A DNA stretch of 64,000 nucleotides from Butyricimonas synergistica DSM 23225 (lineage in GTDB: Bacteria; Bacteroidota; Bacteroidia; Bacteroidales; Marinifilaceae): positions 498,175 to 562,174 of the forward strand of contig NZ_KB903360.1 of the NCBI RefSeq assembly GCF_000379665.1, written 5' to 3'. Each line of letters opens with the position of its first letter. Positions within the stretch are counted from its first letter, which is position 1. The position numbers were made by a program, and so were the translations under genes. Of the stretch, positions 1 through 8,979 are shown piece by piece. The notes beneath the pieces are model-generated. The model was not told the origin of the DNA. It saw only the letters and a list, made by a program, of their open reading frames with translations, and did no database searches.

Positions 1-14
1 TCTTTTCTAATTCG

Positions 15-419
15 TTACCCCTCTACCTCGATATAAATCTTCACGTTGTTCACCTCGCAATCTTTAGAACGCAACTCGATAATCATTCCTGGGTGAGTCC
101 AGGTTGTCTGAAAATCATAATCCTTCAATTCCCCAGCTTTCAACGGGAATGAACGACGGAAACGAACGGAATTTCCCTCCCTATTTTCCTTGATAACCAG
201 TATCGCATCGCAATCCAATTTCCCGTCAAAACGCACACGTAACACTTTAGGTAACTCCATTTTCGTGTTATACTCGAAAGTCATTTCTTGCTGCCCGTTT
301 ACCGTGAAAGTCTTTTCTTCAATAACTTTAGCCGTTTTCATCCAAATGAACATACCCAAAGCGAATAATACCAGAACAGCACACAAGTAAAGTATTCCCC
401 GTAATTTCTTATTTTTCAT
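15..419 (-). CDS. Hypothetical protein with one N-terminal membrane anchor
   Basis: I do not recognise the family. From the ATG at 419 the product is about 134 residues. It begins with a short basic stretch, then one hydrophobic segment (about residues 8-27), then a soluble domain rich in beta-type sequence that would face the periplasm if the segment is an uncleaved anchor. The GTG at 425 is in frame, but the ATG at 419 gives the more usual anchor start. A Bacteroidales -7 element lies at 464-471 on the same strand, so it probably has its own promoter. Nothing in the neighbours indicates a function. Confidence 0.6.
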   Translation of the reverse strand: MKNKKLRGILYLCAVLVLFALGMFIWMKTAKVIEEKTFTVNGQQEMTFEYNTKMELPKVLRVRFDGKLDCDAILVIKENREGNSVRFRRSFPLKAGELKDYDFQTTWTHPGMIIELRSKDCEVNNVKIYIEVEG

Positions 420-463
420 AAGCACTTGTTTTTATAATACCCCTTTTAAAAGAATAGGCTCCA

Positions 464-471
464 CAAAAATA
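464..471 (-). promoter_or_regulatory. Bacteroidales -7 element for the gene at 15-419
   Basis: The minus strand reads TATTTTTG, matching the Bacteroidales -7 consensus TAnnTTTG. It lies about 45 bases upstream of the ATG at 419, a normal leader length. Confidence 0.45.
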
Positions 472-521
472 AAGATTATTCATTACAGGTCACTCTATCA
501 GACATGATTTTTATAAATACA

Positions 522-1832
522 CTACATATCCTCTAAAGAAAATCCGCACAATCCAACCTTGTACTTTCCCAAATATTTAGTAAGTACCTCCGCTTTTCGG
601 GACAAGGCATTCAGATCTATCTTTTGCGGATTACGTTTCACTTCAGCGACGATAGCAGTCTTCCGTAAATGATTCAAAGCAATTATATCTATCTCATTTT
701 CTCCCTTTTTGTCCCAATAATTCCCAATATCTGTAATATCTTCTGTTTCTGACATTTTCTCCTGAAAATAACGTTCTAAGATCAAACCACTGAATTGTTC
801 ATAATTGTCTAAGATATATTCCTTCAGCAATTGGAATTTCTTCAATTCCAACATAGATTGGTTCGGATAGATAAAGCGGAACCAAAATAACATATAATTA
901 TCATTCAAAACCCATCGAACCTTTCGACTTTCGGGCTTCGAGAACATCGGTCTTTTCTTCTTGATCAATGAATATTCTTTTTCAAGATTGACCAGATAGG
1001 CTCCCGTACTCTTTTCAATAATAGAGTCTATCTCGCTTTGAGTCGTCTTACCGGAAGCTATCAACTGAAGAATAGAGAAATAAACTCCGTATTCCTTACC
1101 AAATTCTGCCACAAGTAAATCATGTCCTTCATCCAAAAAAGGCGAATCAGGGGAAATTACAACATCCAACATTTTATCTCGAGTCACAGCCCCGGCTTCC
1201 ATAAGTAAAGTTACATATTTAGCCACTCCCCCTGTGATTAGGTAAAGTCCCAACAAATCTTCCGAAGTATAATCCGGGTTATAATCCGTTAGAATTTCTT
1301 TCAACGTCCCGGTCGGAAAAGGAGAAAGTACGATCTTTGATGTCAAGCGTCCAAACAGAGGTTCTTTATTGTTCTCGAATATTTTTTTCATCATAGAATA
1401 AATAGAACCACAAACAATAAAATTAATCTTTGCTTGTTCCTTATATCTATCCCAAAGATCTTGAATATCACTGAATATCGAGTGATTTACATTATCAAAT
1501 TCTTGAAATTCATCTATAATCAACGTATAATGCTCCCGGGTCGCATAAATCATCAATTGCTCAAAGAGAGTTCGAAAATCTGTAATTGAACCAAAAATCT
1601 GCAAACCTAACGATCTTTCAACTTCTTCTTGAAATTGGCTGCACAACAGAGGTTCACTTTTACGAGAAACAAACAGATATAAAAAGCGACGCCCTTTCAT
1701 CGCTTCTAAAAGCAATGAAGTCTTTCCAACGCGGCGACGTCCTATCATAACCGTAAAACAAGCCGTCTGTTTAGATTGTTCAAATGTCCGTTCAAGTATC
1801 TCTAACTCTGTCTTTCTACCATAGAATTTCAT
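522..1832 (-). CDS. AAA ATPase with DUF234-like nuclease-fold C-terminus
   Basis: This is an archaeal-type AAA/STAND-like ATPase of 436 residues; the biochemical role is unknown. Visible are a YGR start (residues 4-6), Walker A GRRRVGKT (31-38), Walker B IIDEFQEF (105-112) and a sensor strand FIVCGS. The C-terminal region (about 370-395) has NEID followed by AEVKR, the D...ExK pattern of a PD-(D/E)XK-like DUF234 domain. The ATG at 1832 is chosen because an upstream in-frame ATG at 1871 lies inside a palindrome that overlaps the -7 element and would precede the transcript start. Paralogues are common in Bacteroidetes, and a second AAA ATPase of another subtype lies at 51968. Function is sometimes guessed as toxin or defence related; nothing here proves that. 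Confidence 0.8.
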   Translation of the reverse strand: MKFYGRKTELEILERTFEQSKQTACFTVMIGRRRVGKTSLLLEAMKGRRFLYLFVSRKSEPLLCSQFQEEVERSLGLQIFGSITDFRTLFEQLMIYATREHYTLIIDEFQEFDNVNHSIFSDIQDLWDRYKEQAKINFIVCGSIYSMMKKIFENNKEPLFGRLTSKIVLSPFPTGTLKEILTDYNPDYTSEDLLGLYLITGGVAKYVTLLMEAGAVTRDKMLDVVISPDSPFLDEGHDLLVAEFGKEYGVYFSILQLIASGKTTQSEIDSIIEKSTGAYLVNLEKEYSLIKKKRPMFSKPESRKVRWVLNDNYMLFWFRFIYPNQSMLELKKFQLLKEYILDNYEQFSGLILERYFQEKMSETEDITDIGNYWDKKGENEIDIIALNHLRKTAIVAEVKRNPQKIDLNALSRKAEVLTKYLGKYKVGLCGFSLEDM

Positions 1833-1837
1833 AGCAT

Positions 1838-1882
1838 TTATTTTTGTAATGGATATTATAATAATGACCATTACAAAAATAA
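1838..1882. repeat. 15-bp perfect palindrome over the AAA ATPase promoter
   Basis: Arms 1838-1852 and 1868-1882 are perfect reverse complements (core TTTGTAATGG / CCATTACAAA) separated by 15 bases. The minus-strand -7 element TATTTTTG (1874-1881) is inside the distal arm. The expected transcription start falls in the spacer, so this looks like a DNA operator or symmetrical promoter rather than an RNA hairpin. The gene start at 1832 is 6 bases beyond the proximal arm. Confidence 0.7.
1874..1881 (-). promoter_or_regulatory. Bacteroidales -7 element for the AAA ATPase
   Basis: TATTTTTG on the minus strand matches TAnnTTTG. It lies 41 bases upstream of the ATG at 1832 and within the right arm of the palindrome at 1838-1882. 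Confidence 0.5.
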
Positions 1883-1959
1883 GTATAATTTGAATAAGTC
1901 GTTTTATTCCATCATTTTATTTTAATAAAAATCAAGCAAGCCATTGTCACATAAACAAA

Positions 1960-2011
1960 TTGCCGGTTCAAAACAGCGTTTTTCCAAAAAATTGCTATTT
2001 TGAACCGGCAA
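1960..2011. repeat. Long hairpin between hypothetical gene and AAA ATPase
   Basis: Arms 1960-1973 and 1998-2011 are a perfect 14-bp inverted repeat containing TTGCCGGTTCAAAA. Three more pairs (1975-1977 with 1994-1996) follow a one-base mismatch. On the minus strand it is followed by a T-rich run, so it may terminate the gene at 2129-2833. It could also be a remnant of a mobile element. Confidence 0.55.
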
Positions 2012-2128
2012 CTTATCTGACTTTCACTTTCCATTTATCACATATTTTTCAAGGAAAAACCTCTTATCTTTAGGTACCCCTTCACGACTGTTTAAATTCC
2101 AAATATCAAAACAATATTATATCTTTCT

Positions 2129-2833
2129 TTACAAATTATCTTGTTCACAAATTGTTTTATCCACAATAACATCACCTTGTTGAAGTAAATAATCTACCAA
2201 AAAATTATCCCCATCTAAATCTAAAAGAAAAAATATCGTATTTTCCCTAAAGCGAGTATAAATTGCAGCACCAAAAATATCATTATATTTCTTGAAATTC
2301 CACACGCATTTCAAACCTATATAATAGATATTTTCATCACTACCTTCTCCTATATAATAACCGATCACTATTTTGCGAATATTTGAATCCTGTTCGTAAA
2401 CAGGAGATAACGCTTTTACAAATTCTTTCTTATCCCATTTACCGACCTTACAAAATAGCTGGTTTGTCTGCTTCCATTCGAACTGTCGATTGTCAAACCC
2501 TTCCTGATCCAAATTTAACATGACATCGTCAGTCACATCCACTCCCCCTTTACAAGTACTCCGAATACTTTTAACTGTCGCCCAAGGACCAAGGATAATT
2601 CCCCACCAACCGAAAATAGATGAGATTAAATTATAGCGCCACTGATACTTTCTTATCGACTCTCCTTTTTTTACCAAAATAGCAGGTGAAAAAAAAGATA
2701 ATGGCATGGCTAAAATAGAAACAGTGTATGGAAACATAATAAATCTACCTCCATTCTCTATTTCTCTTCTCAGATCCTCAAAAGTGTAATCATCAGGAAT
2801 CTTTATCCGCCGTTTTACATATCCATCATCCAA
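2129..2833 (-). CDS. Hypothetical protein with two hydrophobic segments
   Basis: I do not recognise this 234-residue protein. A charged N-terminus (about 30 residues) is followed by two hydrophobic segments near residues 34-54 and 69-88, then a soluble C-terminal domain of about 140 residues rich in acidic residues and tryptophan. The only early in-frame start is TTG at 2833; the next in-frame ATG is at residue 33, so the start is uncertain. A -7 element TATATTTG at 2864-2871 supports a start near 2833. It stands alone, between the long hairpin at 1960-2011 and the carAB operon. Confidence 0.6.
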   Translation of the reverse strand: MDDGYVKRRIKIPDDYTFEDLRREIENGGRFIMFPYTVSILAMPLSFFSPAILVKKGESIRKYQWRYNLISSIFGWWGIILGPWATVKSIRSTCKGGVDVTDDVMLNLDQEGFDNRQFEWKQTNQLFCKVGKWDKKEFVKALSPVYEQDSNIRKIVIGYYIGEGSDENIYYIGLKCVWNFKKYNDIFGAAIYTRFRENTIFFLLDLDGDNFLVDYLLQQGDVIVDKTICEQDNL

Positions 2834-2863
2834 ATTTATATTATTAAAATCATTACCATTCTA

Positions 2864-2871
2864 CAAATATA
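2864..2871 (-). promoter_or_regulatory. Bacteroidales -7 element for the gene at 2129-2833
   Basis: TATATTTG on the minus strand is a full match to TAnnTTTG. It lies about 31 bases upstream of the TTG start at 2833. Confidence 0.45.
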
Positions 2872-2907
2872 GAAATTCATTAAATAAAAATAACAGTTCA
2901 AGTCATT

Positions 2908-2940
2908 AAAAAAGGGACTATCGTGACGACAGTCCTTTTT
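2908..2940 (-). terminator. Terminator of the carAB operon
   Basis: An imperfect hairpin (GGACT.TCG paired with CGA.AGTCC around a TGA loop) sits inside an A-run and a T-run, about 80 bases past the carB stop. Read on the minus strand it ends in a T-tract, as expected for a factor-independent terminator. The flanking A and T runs would let it act in both directions. Confidence 0.65.
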
Positions 2941-3018
2941 CATACCAAAAACACTCCTGAGATTCTTAATTACATAAAAACAACTTTACACAGTTGTCCA
3001 ATTTTATCTTTTAGTTTT

Positions 3019-6000
3019 CTAATACTCATCCCAGCTCTTGATAGCGATCTCGGTTGAGTCTACTTTACAGATCGCATAAATGAATGCACTTGCCAGACGG
3101 GCATTCGTGATTAGCGGGATATTGTAGTCCACCGCGGCACGACGGATTTTATACCCATTATCCAATTCCCGTTTCGTGTGATTCTTGGGGATATTAATCA
3201 CCAAATCTATTTTCCGGTCATGCAAATACTCCATGATATTGGGTTCTTTGTCTTCATCGGGCCAATATAGGATATTCACATCGATGTTGTTCTCCTTGAA
3301 GAATTTTGCCGTTCCTTCTGTGGAATATATCGTGAAGCCCTTTTCGATTAACATTCGGGTGGAATTCAATAATTCCACTTTGGAACGCATGGGACCCGAT
3401 GAAATCAGAATATTCTTTTTCGGAATCCGGTGCCCCACGGAAAGCATACTCTTCAATATCGCCTCGTAATAATTTTCCCCGATGCAACCCACTTCCCCGG
3501 TAGAAGCCATATCCACACCCAGCACGGGATCGGCTTTCAGCAGACGGGCAAACGAGAACTGCGAAGCCTTCACGCCCACGTAATCGAGGTCGAACACGGA
3601 TTTGTTTAATGCCTCCACTTTTTCGCCCAACATGATCCGGGTTGCCATATCGATAAAGTTATATTTCAACACTTTCGACACGAAGGGGAAACTTCTCGAA
3701 GCCCGGAGATTACACTCGATCACCTTTATATCATTGTCTTTTGCCAAGAATTGCATATTGAAAGGACCGGAGATATTCAGTTCTTTCGCTATCAACCGGG
3801 CTATTTTCTTGATGCGGCGAATCGTTTCTATGTATAATTTCTGCGCAGGGAACACGATTGTCGCATCCCCGGAATGCACCCCGGCAAACTCCACGTGCTC
3901 GCTGATCGCATAAGCTTTCACCTCTCCCTCCTGTGCCACGGCATCGATTTCAACCTCTTTCGCCTGTTCGATAAACTCAGACACCACCACGGGATGATCT
4001 TTCGACACCTCGGCTGCCAGTTCCAGAAAGTGCAGCAACTCGTTTTTATTCGATACCACGTTCATAGCAGCACCCGAGAGCACATAAGAAGGACGAATTA
4101 ATACCGGGAAGCCCACTTTATCCACGAAAGCGTATATATCCTCTATACTCGTCAATTCGCTCCATCGGGGCTGGTCGATACCCAACTCGTCACACATGGA
4201 AGAAAACTTCTGACGGTCTTCCGCCCGGTCGATCGATTCGGGAGAAGTTCCCAATATACTCACGTGCTGCCCGTGCAACCGCATTGCCAAGTTGTTCGGG
4301 ATTTGCCCTCCCGTGGAAACAATCACTCCCTTCGGTTCTTCCAGTTCCACGATGTCCATCACCCGCTCGAAAGAGAGTTCATCGAAATACAAGCGATCGC
4401 AGGTATCATAATCCGTGCTCACCGTTTCGGGATTATAATTAATCATCACCGAGCGGTACCCCATTTTCCGTATCGTGTTCAAAGCACTTACCCCACACCA
4501 GTCAAACTCCACGCTACTGCCTATACGATACGCTCCCGAGCCAAGCACGATCACTGAGCGACCGTCATGCTCGTATTGCACGTCATTTTCAGAACCGTTA
4601 TACGTGATATACAGATAATTGGTCAAGGCAGGGTACTCTCCCGCCAGCGTATCGATCTGTTTCACCGAGGGAAGAATACCCAATTTTTTTCGGTATTCCC
4701 TTACCTTCAACATCTTCTCATGATGAGAAAGAGGAGTGTTTTTAATCGTCAACCGTGCAATCTGAAAATCAGAGAATCCGTATTGTTTTGCCACGCGCAA
4801 CAAATCCGCACCAATCTCAATTTCACTATTCAATTTTGACAATTCCTCTTTCAGCAGGTGGATATTCTCCAGGCGTTGCAGGAACCAGTGATCGATTTTC
4901 GTCAAATCGTGAATCTTTTGCACGCTATACCCTTTGTCAAAAGCTCCCGCTATGGCGAATATTCTGGCATCTGTCGGGTTCACCAACTCCTCGTCTATAT
5001 CTTTTGTTTTAAGCACATTACCCACGAAACCGTGCATTCCCTGCCCGATCATACGGATTCCTTTTTGAATAGCTTCCTCGAAAGTCCTGCCGATAGCCAT
5101 AATTTCCCCGACGCTCTTCATCGAGGAACCGATCACTTTGGAAACCCCCTCGAACTTATTTAAATCCCAGCGGGGAATCTTGCATACCACGTAATCCAAC
5201 GCTGGTTCAAAACAAGCCGTGGTTACTTTGGTCACCGAATTTTTAATCTCGTGTAACCCGTAACCCATTCCTAGTTTTGCCGCCACGAATGCCAACGGGT
5301 ATCCCGTAGCTTTCGATGCCAAAGCACTGGAACGCGACAGACGAGCATTCACCTCTATCACCCGGTAATCCTCGGAATTTGGGTCTAGGGCGTATTGCAC
5401 GTTACATTCTCCCACAATCCCTATATGCCGGATTATTTTGATCGCTATAGCCCTCAATTTGTGGTATTCACTATTACTTAATGTTTGCGAAGGAGCCACC
5501 ACTATGCTTTCACCCGTGTGAATCCCCAGCGGGTCGAAATTCTCCATATTACAAACAGTAATACAATTGTCATATTTATCGCGAACTACCTCATACTCCA
5601 CCTCTTTCCATCCTTTCAGTGATTCCTCCACGAGAACCTGCGGGGAATAGGAAAACGCACTGGAAGTTAACCTTTCCAATTCCTCTTTATCGGAACAGAA
5701 ACCGGAACCCAAACCACCCAAAGTATAGGCAGCCCGGATAATCACGGGAAATCCCAATTTATCCACCGCCGCAAACGCTTCCTCCATATTATTCGCGGCA
5801 ATACTCCTGGGTGTTCTTACATCAATCTCCGCTAATTTTCCCGCGAATATTTCCCTGTCTTCCGTGTCTATAATAGCTTGTACGGGCGTTCCCAATACCT
5901 GCACATTATATTTTTCCAGTACCCCGGATTTATACAATTCCACACCACAATTCAACGCCGTCTGTCCCCCGAAAGAAAGCAATATTCCATCCGGACGTTC

Positions 6001-6228
6001 TTTTTTAATCACCTCTTCTACAAACTCGGGAGTGACCGGCAAATAATAGATTTTATCCGCCACACCCTCGGAAGTCTGTACCGTAGCAATATTCGGGTTA
6101 ATCAACACGCTATAAATACCCTCCTCCCGAAGGGCTTTTAATGCCTGTGAACCGGAATAATCAAACTCTCCGGCTTCCCCTATCTTCAACGCTCCCGATC
6201 CCAGAAGCAAAACTTTACTTATTTTCAT
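3019..6228 (-). CDS. carB: Carbamoyl-phosphate synthase large subunit
   Basis: CarB makes carbamoyl phosphate from bicarbonate, ammonia (from CarA) and two ATP, feeding arginine and pyrimidine synthesis in the cytoplasm. The 1069-residue product has the usual duplicated ATP-grasp architecture. It opens with the dinucleotide-like motif LLLGSGALKIGEAGEFDYSG, repeats it in the second half as VLGSGAYRIGSSVEFDWCG (about residue 555), and ends with an MGS-like allosteric domain from about residue 930. Length and start are typical. It lies 62 bases downstream of carA on the same strand and is followed by the hairpin at 2908-2940, so carAB is an operon. Confidence 0.97.
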   Translation of the reverse strand: MKISKVLLLGSGALKIGEAGEFDYSGSQALKALREEGIYSVLINPNIATVQTSEGVADKIYYLPVTPEFVEEVIKKERPDGILLSFGGQTALNCGVELYKSGVLEKYNVQVLGTPVQAIIDTEDREIFAGKLAEIDVRTPRSIAANNMEEAFAAVDKLGFPVIIRAAYTLGGLGSGFCSDKEELERLTSSAFSYSPQVLVEESLKGWKEVEYEVVRDKYDNCITVCNMENFDPLGIHTGESIVVAPSQTLSNSEYHKLRAIAIKIIRHIGIVGECNVQYALDPNSEDYRVIEVNARLSRSSALASKATGYPLAFVAAKLGMGYGLHEIKNSVTKVTTACFEPALDYVVCKIPRWDLNKFEGVSKVIGSSMKSVGEIMAIGRTFEEAIQKGIRMIGQGMHGFVGNVLKTKDIDEELVNPTDARIFAIAGAFDKGYSVQKIHDLTKIDHWFLQRLENIHLLKEELSKLNSEIEIGADLLRVAKQYGFSDFQIARLTIKNTPLSHHEKMLKVREYRKKLGILPSVKQIDTLAGEYPALTNYLYITYNGSENDVQYEHDGRSVIVLGSGAYRIGSSVEFDWCGVSALNTIRKMGYRSVMINYNPETVSTDYDTCDRLYFDELSFERVMDIVELEEPKGVIVSTGGQIPNNLAMRLHGQHVSILGTSPESIDRAEDRQKFSSMCDELGIDQPRWSELTSIEDIYAFVDKVGFPVLIRPSYVLSGAAMNVVSNKNELLHFLELAAEVSKDHPVVVSEFIEQAKEVEIDAVAQEGEVKAYAISEHVEFAGVHSGDATIVFPAQKLYIETIRRIKKIARLIAKELNISGPFNMQFLAKDNDIKVIECNLRASRSFPFVSKVLKYNFIDMATRIMLGEKVEALNKSVFDLDYVGVKASQFSFARLLKADPVLGVDMASTGEVGCIGENYYEAILKSMLSVGHRIPKKNILISSGPMRSKVELLNSTRMLIEKGFTIYSTEGTAKFFKENNIDVNILYWPDEDKEPNIMEYLHDRKIDLVINIPKNHTKRELDNGYKIRRAAVDYNIPLITNARLASAFIYAICKVDSTEIAIKSWDEY

Positions 6229-6290
6229 TTTAGATATATGATTTACGATTTATGAATTCAAAAATCACTGAATCAGTAATTTCTGCATTT

Positions 6291-7379
6291 TCAATTATTT
6301 TTATTCGATGATTTCATCGCAGTTATGAAATCGTCAAATAAAAACTCCGTGTCCACCGGACCACTGGACGCTTCCGGATGGAATTGTGCGGAGAAGAACG
6401 GCTTTTTCTTATGCCGAATCCCCTCGTTCGTACCGTCATTCACGTTCACGAAAAGCGGTTCCCAATCTGCCGGAAGCGTTTTCTCGTCAATCGCGAATCC
6501 ATGATTTTGCGAAGTAATATAACAGCGGGTACCTCCCGGTTTCATCACCGGTTGATTATGGCTCCGGTGCCCGTATTTCAATTTATAAGTAGACGCACCC
6601 GCAGCTCTCGCCATTAATTGATTTCCGAGACAAATTCCCATGATCGGAGTATCTCCTTTCAGAGCCTTCCGTATATGCTCTATCGTTTCCTTGCACATTG
6701 CCGGATCGCCGGGTCCGTTGGAAAGAAAAAGCCCGTCATATTTCTCTTTCGTGAAATCATAATCCCAGGGCACACGTTTCACGGTCACGTCACGCTTTAG
6801 CAAACATCGCAGAATATTATTTTTCACCCCGCAATCCACCAACATCACTTTGTATTTACCGTTCCCGTACTCCATAATCTTTTTCGTGGAAACTTCCGCT
6901 ACAATATTATCTTTGTTCGGGTCATAAAAAGGCACATCTTCGCCATCGAACAGTATTTTTCCTGCCATTGCGCCGTTATCCCTTAATTTTTGAGTCAATG
7001 CCCGGGTATCTATACCAAAAAGCCCCGGAATCCGTTGTTCTTTCAACCAATCTCCGAGGCTTTTTTGTGAATTCCAATGACTGTACCGAGAGGAATAATC
7101 CGAAATCACCAATGCCTTGCAATGAATCTTGTCTGACTCGAAGAACTTGGAGATCCCGTCCCGCTCATCGTCGACCGGAACCCCGTAATTGCCGATCATC
7201 GGATAAGTAGGAACCAGTATCTGTCCCTTGTAAGAAGGATCTGTCAAACTTTCGGGATAACCCGTCATTGCCGTATAAAAAACAACTTCCCCGGACACCG
7301 ATTTCTCGTAACCAAAGGAAGTTCCCTCGTAAACTGTCCCGTCTTCCAATATCAGACGAGCTTTTTTTAATTTCTGCAT
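6291..7379 (-). CDS. carA: Carbamoyl-phosphate synthase small subunit
   Basis: CarA is the glutaminase subunit that hydrolyses glutamine and channels ammonia to CarB. The 362-residue protein has the CPSase small-chain N-terminal domain (AMTGYPESLTDPSYKGQ) and a class I glutamine amidotransferase domain. The latter has the nucleophile motif GICLGNQL and the His/Glu motif QFHPEAS near the C-terminus. It is the first gene of the carAB operon. The 172-base gap to the divergent argR holds a -7 element for each direction and a possible arginine operator, so ArgR control is plausible but unproven. Confidence 0.97.
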   Translation of the reverse strand: MQKLKKARLILEDGTVYEGTSFGYEKSVSGEVVFYTAMTGYPESLTDPSYKGQILVPTYPMIGNYGVPVDDERDGISKFFESDKIHCKALVISDYSSRYSHWNSQKSLGDWLKEQRIPGLFGIDTRALTQKLRDNGAMAGKILFDGEDVPFYDPNKDNIVAEVSTKKIMEYGNGKYKVMLVDCGVKNNILRCLLKRDVTVKRVPWDYDFTKEKYDGLFLSNGPGDPAMCKETIEHIRKALKGDTPIMGICLGNQLMARAAGASTYKLKYGHRSHNQPVMKPGGTRCYITSQNHGFAIDEKTLPADWEPLFVNVNDGTNEGIRHKKKPFFSAQFHPEASSGPVDTEFLFDDFITAMKSSNKNN

Positions 7380-7418
7380 ATTTATTCTATCAGCTAAAGA
7401 TTATATGTAAATACTGCG

Positions 7419-7426
7419 CAAAAATA
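7419..7426 (-). promoter_or_regulatory. Bacteroidales -7 element for carAB
   Basis: TATTTTTG on the minus strand matches TAnnTTTG and lies 40 bases upstream of the carA ATG. Confidence 0.5.
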
Positions 7427-7463
7427 GCACTAAAAATCGACACTACAAAGAATATTTATGTCA

Positions 7464-7482
7464 TTGAATAAATAATTATGCA
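7464..7482. promoter_or_regulatory. Possible ARG box between carA and argR
   Basis: The sequence TGAATAAATAATTATGCA resembles the ArgR operator half-site pattern TGAAT-N4-ATTCA. The left half matches fully, the right half only partly. Its position between two divergent promoters, one belonging to argR itself, is what makes it credible. The area is AT-rich, so a chance match is possible. Confidence 0.3.
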
Positions 7483-7521
7483 ATAAATATATACGTCCAT
7501 TGAAAATCAAACATTTTTGAT

Positions 7522-7529
7522 TAGTTTTG
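7522..7529 (+). promoter_or_regulatory. Bacteroidales promoter for argR
   Basis: TAGTTTTG is a full TAnnTTTG match, with a TTG -33 element at 7500-7502 (19-base spacer). It lies 22 bases upstream of the argR ATG. Confidence 0.6.
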
Positions 7530-7551
7530 TAGTGCGTAATACAAAACATTT

Positions 7552-8031
7552 ATGAGAAATAAAACCAAACGCTTGTTATCTATCAGAAAGCTCATAGAGA
7601 ACGAACAGATATGTTCTCAGGAAGAACTATTATTCAGATTGAAAGAATTGGGCGTAGAGGCAACACAGAGCACCTTATCGCGTGATCTCAAATTCATGAG
7701 AGTGGCAAAAATACCTCACAAGGATAAGGGTTACATATATATTATCCCGGATAGCATACAAAACGAACAGGCAGATGAAAAAACCTCTGCTATCGTCACG
7801 GACTCTATTTCAAGCATTGACTTTTCCGGCAATATAGCTGTTATGAAAACAGTCCCCGGGTATGCAAAAGCGGTGACGGTATTGATTGACAATGAAAATT
7901 ATTTTGAAGTATTGGGAACTATCGGGGGAGACGATACTGTACTGATCGTCATGCGTGAAGGGGTAACCCACAAGGAACTATTGGACGCCCTTTCCTCTAT
8001 ACACCCTAATATTCACTCGTTATTTAAGTAA
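7552..8031 (+). CDS. argR: Arginine repressor
   Basis: ArgR is an arginine-dependent hexameric DNA-binding regulator. The 159-residue product has the N-terminal winged helix (ICSQEELLFRLKELG and TQSTLSRDLKFM, about residues 22-54). The C-terminal oligomerisation and arginine-binding domain has the family motif GTIGGDDT (about 123-130). Length and start are normal. It is transcribed away from carAB and is followed 84 bases later by panC. It may regulate carAB and itself through the site noted at 7464-7482. Confidence 0.95.
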   Translation: MRNKTKRLLSIRKLIENEQICSQEELLFRLKELGVEATQSTLSRDLKFMRVAKIPHKDKGYIYIIPDSIQNEQADEKTSAIVTDSISSIDFSGNIAVMKTVPGYAKAVTVLIDNENYFEVLGTIGGDDTVLIVMREGVTHKELLDALSSIHPNIHSLFK

Positions 8032-8081
8032 TCATTTTGAATTTTCAACTTTCAATATGGTATTATCTCGAAAATAGTTTG

Positions 8082-8089
8082 TAAACTTG
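8082..8089 (+). promoter_or_regulatory. Weak -7-like element before panC
   Basis: TAAACTTG matches TAnnTTTG at 7 of 8 positions and lies 26 bases before the panC ATG. There is no clear -33 element, so it is a candidate only. Confidence 0.35.
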
Positions 8090-8115
8090 CACCCCGTATT
8101 TTCAAGATTATAATC

Positions 8116-8955
8116 ATGAATATTATTACAAAGAAAGCGGAATTAACCACCACGATAGAGAAGCTGAAACAAGAAGGGAAGACGGTGGGTCTCGTACCTA
8201 CAATGGGTGCACTTCACGAGGGACATATCTCTCTGGTAAAAGCATGTAAAAAAGAAAACGACGTGGTTGTCGTCAGCGTGTTTGTCAATCCCACGCAATT
8301 CAACGATAAAGAAGATCTTAAACGTTATCCGCGTACGCTGGATAAAGATGTCGCCCTACTGGAAAAAAACGGATGTGATTATGTGTTCGCACCCAGCGTC
8401 GAAGAAATGTATCCCGAGGAAGACACCCGGGTATTCAATTTCGGATACGTGGAAAGCGTCATGGAAGGCGCAAGGCGTCCGGGGCATTTCAATGGCGTGG
8501 GACAAATCGTGAGCAAACTGTTTGACATCGTTCAGCCACACCGAGCTTATTTCGGAATGAAAGATTTCCAGCAAATTGCCGTGATCAAAAATATGGTGAA
8601 ACAATTGCACTATAACCTGGAAATCATTCCGTGCCCTATCATCCGGGAAGCAGACGGTCTTGCCATGAGTTCTAGAAATACATTACTGGAACCGGAATAC
8701 CGAAAAAATGCCCCGCATATCCATAAAGTTCTTCAAGAAGCCACAACGTTGACTTCCAAAATGAACGTGGAAGAAATAAAAAAATGGGTAACAGAAGAAA
8801 TCAATAAAAATCCTTATCTTGAAGTCGAATATTTCGAGATTGTAGACGATACTGAATTGAAACCGATCCGGGATTGGAAAGAGAACAACGTGAAAGTCGG
8901 TTGTATAGCGGTATATGCCGGGAAAATCCGACTAATTGATAATATTGTATTTTAA
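8116..8955 (+). CDS. panC: Pantothenate synthetase
   Basis: PanC joins pantoate and beta-alanine with ATP to give pantothenate, the precursor of coenzyme A. The 279-residue protein shows the HIGH-type nucleotide-binding motif in [15 protein letters not shown] (about residues 27-41), the motif [10 protein letters not shown], and the KMSKS-like segment [12 protein letters not shown]. Length is typical for the family. panD, which supplies beta-alanine, follows 24 bases later, forming the usual panCD pair. Confidence 0.97.
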   Translation: MNIITKKAELTTTIEKLKQEGKTVGLVPTMGALHEGHISLVKACKKENDVVVVSVFVNPTQFNDKEDLKRYPRTLDKDVALLEKNGCDYVFAPSVEEMYPEEDTRVFNFGYVESVMEGARRPGHFNGVGQIVSKLFDIVQPHRAYFGMKDFQQIAVIKNMVKQLHYNLEIIPCPIIREADGLAMSSRNTLLEPEYRKNAPHIHKVLQEATTLTSKMNVEEIKKWVTEEINKNPYLEVEYFEIVDDTELKPIRDWKENNVKVGCIAVYAGKIRLIDNIVF

Positions 8956-8979
8956 AACGTATATCAAACAAGCACAAAG

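Noticed and set aside
2071-2100. GGTACCCC sequence near 2074 as a sixth ECF promoter
   Set aside because: CGTT is not at the 17-base distance, the first bases are AGGTACCCC rather than TGTACCC, and no gene follows on that strand.
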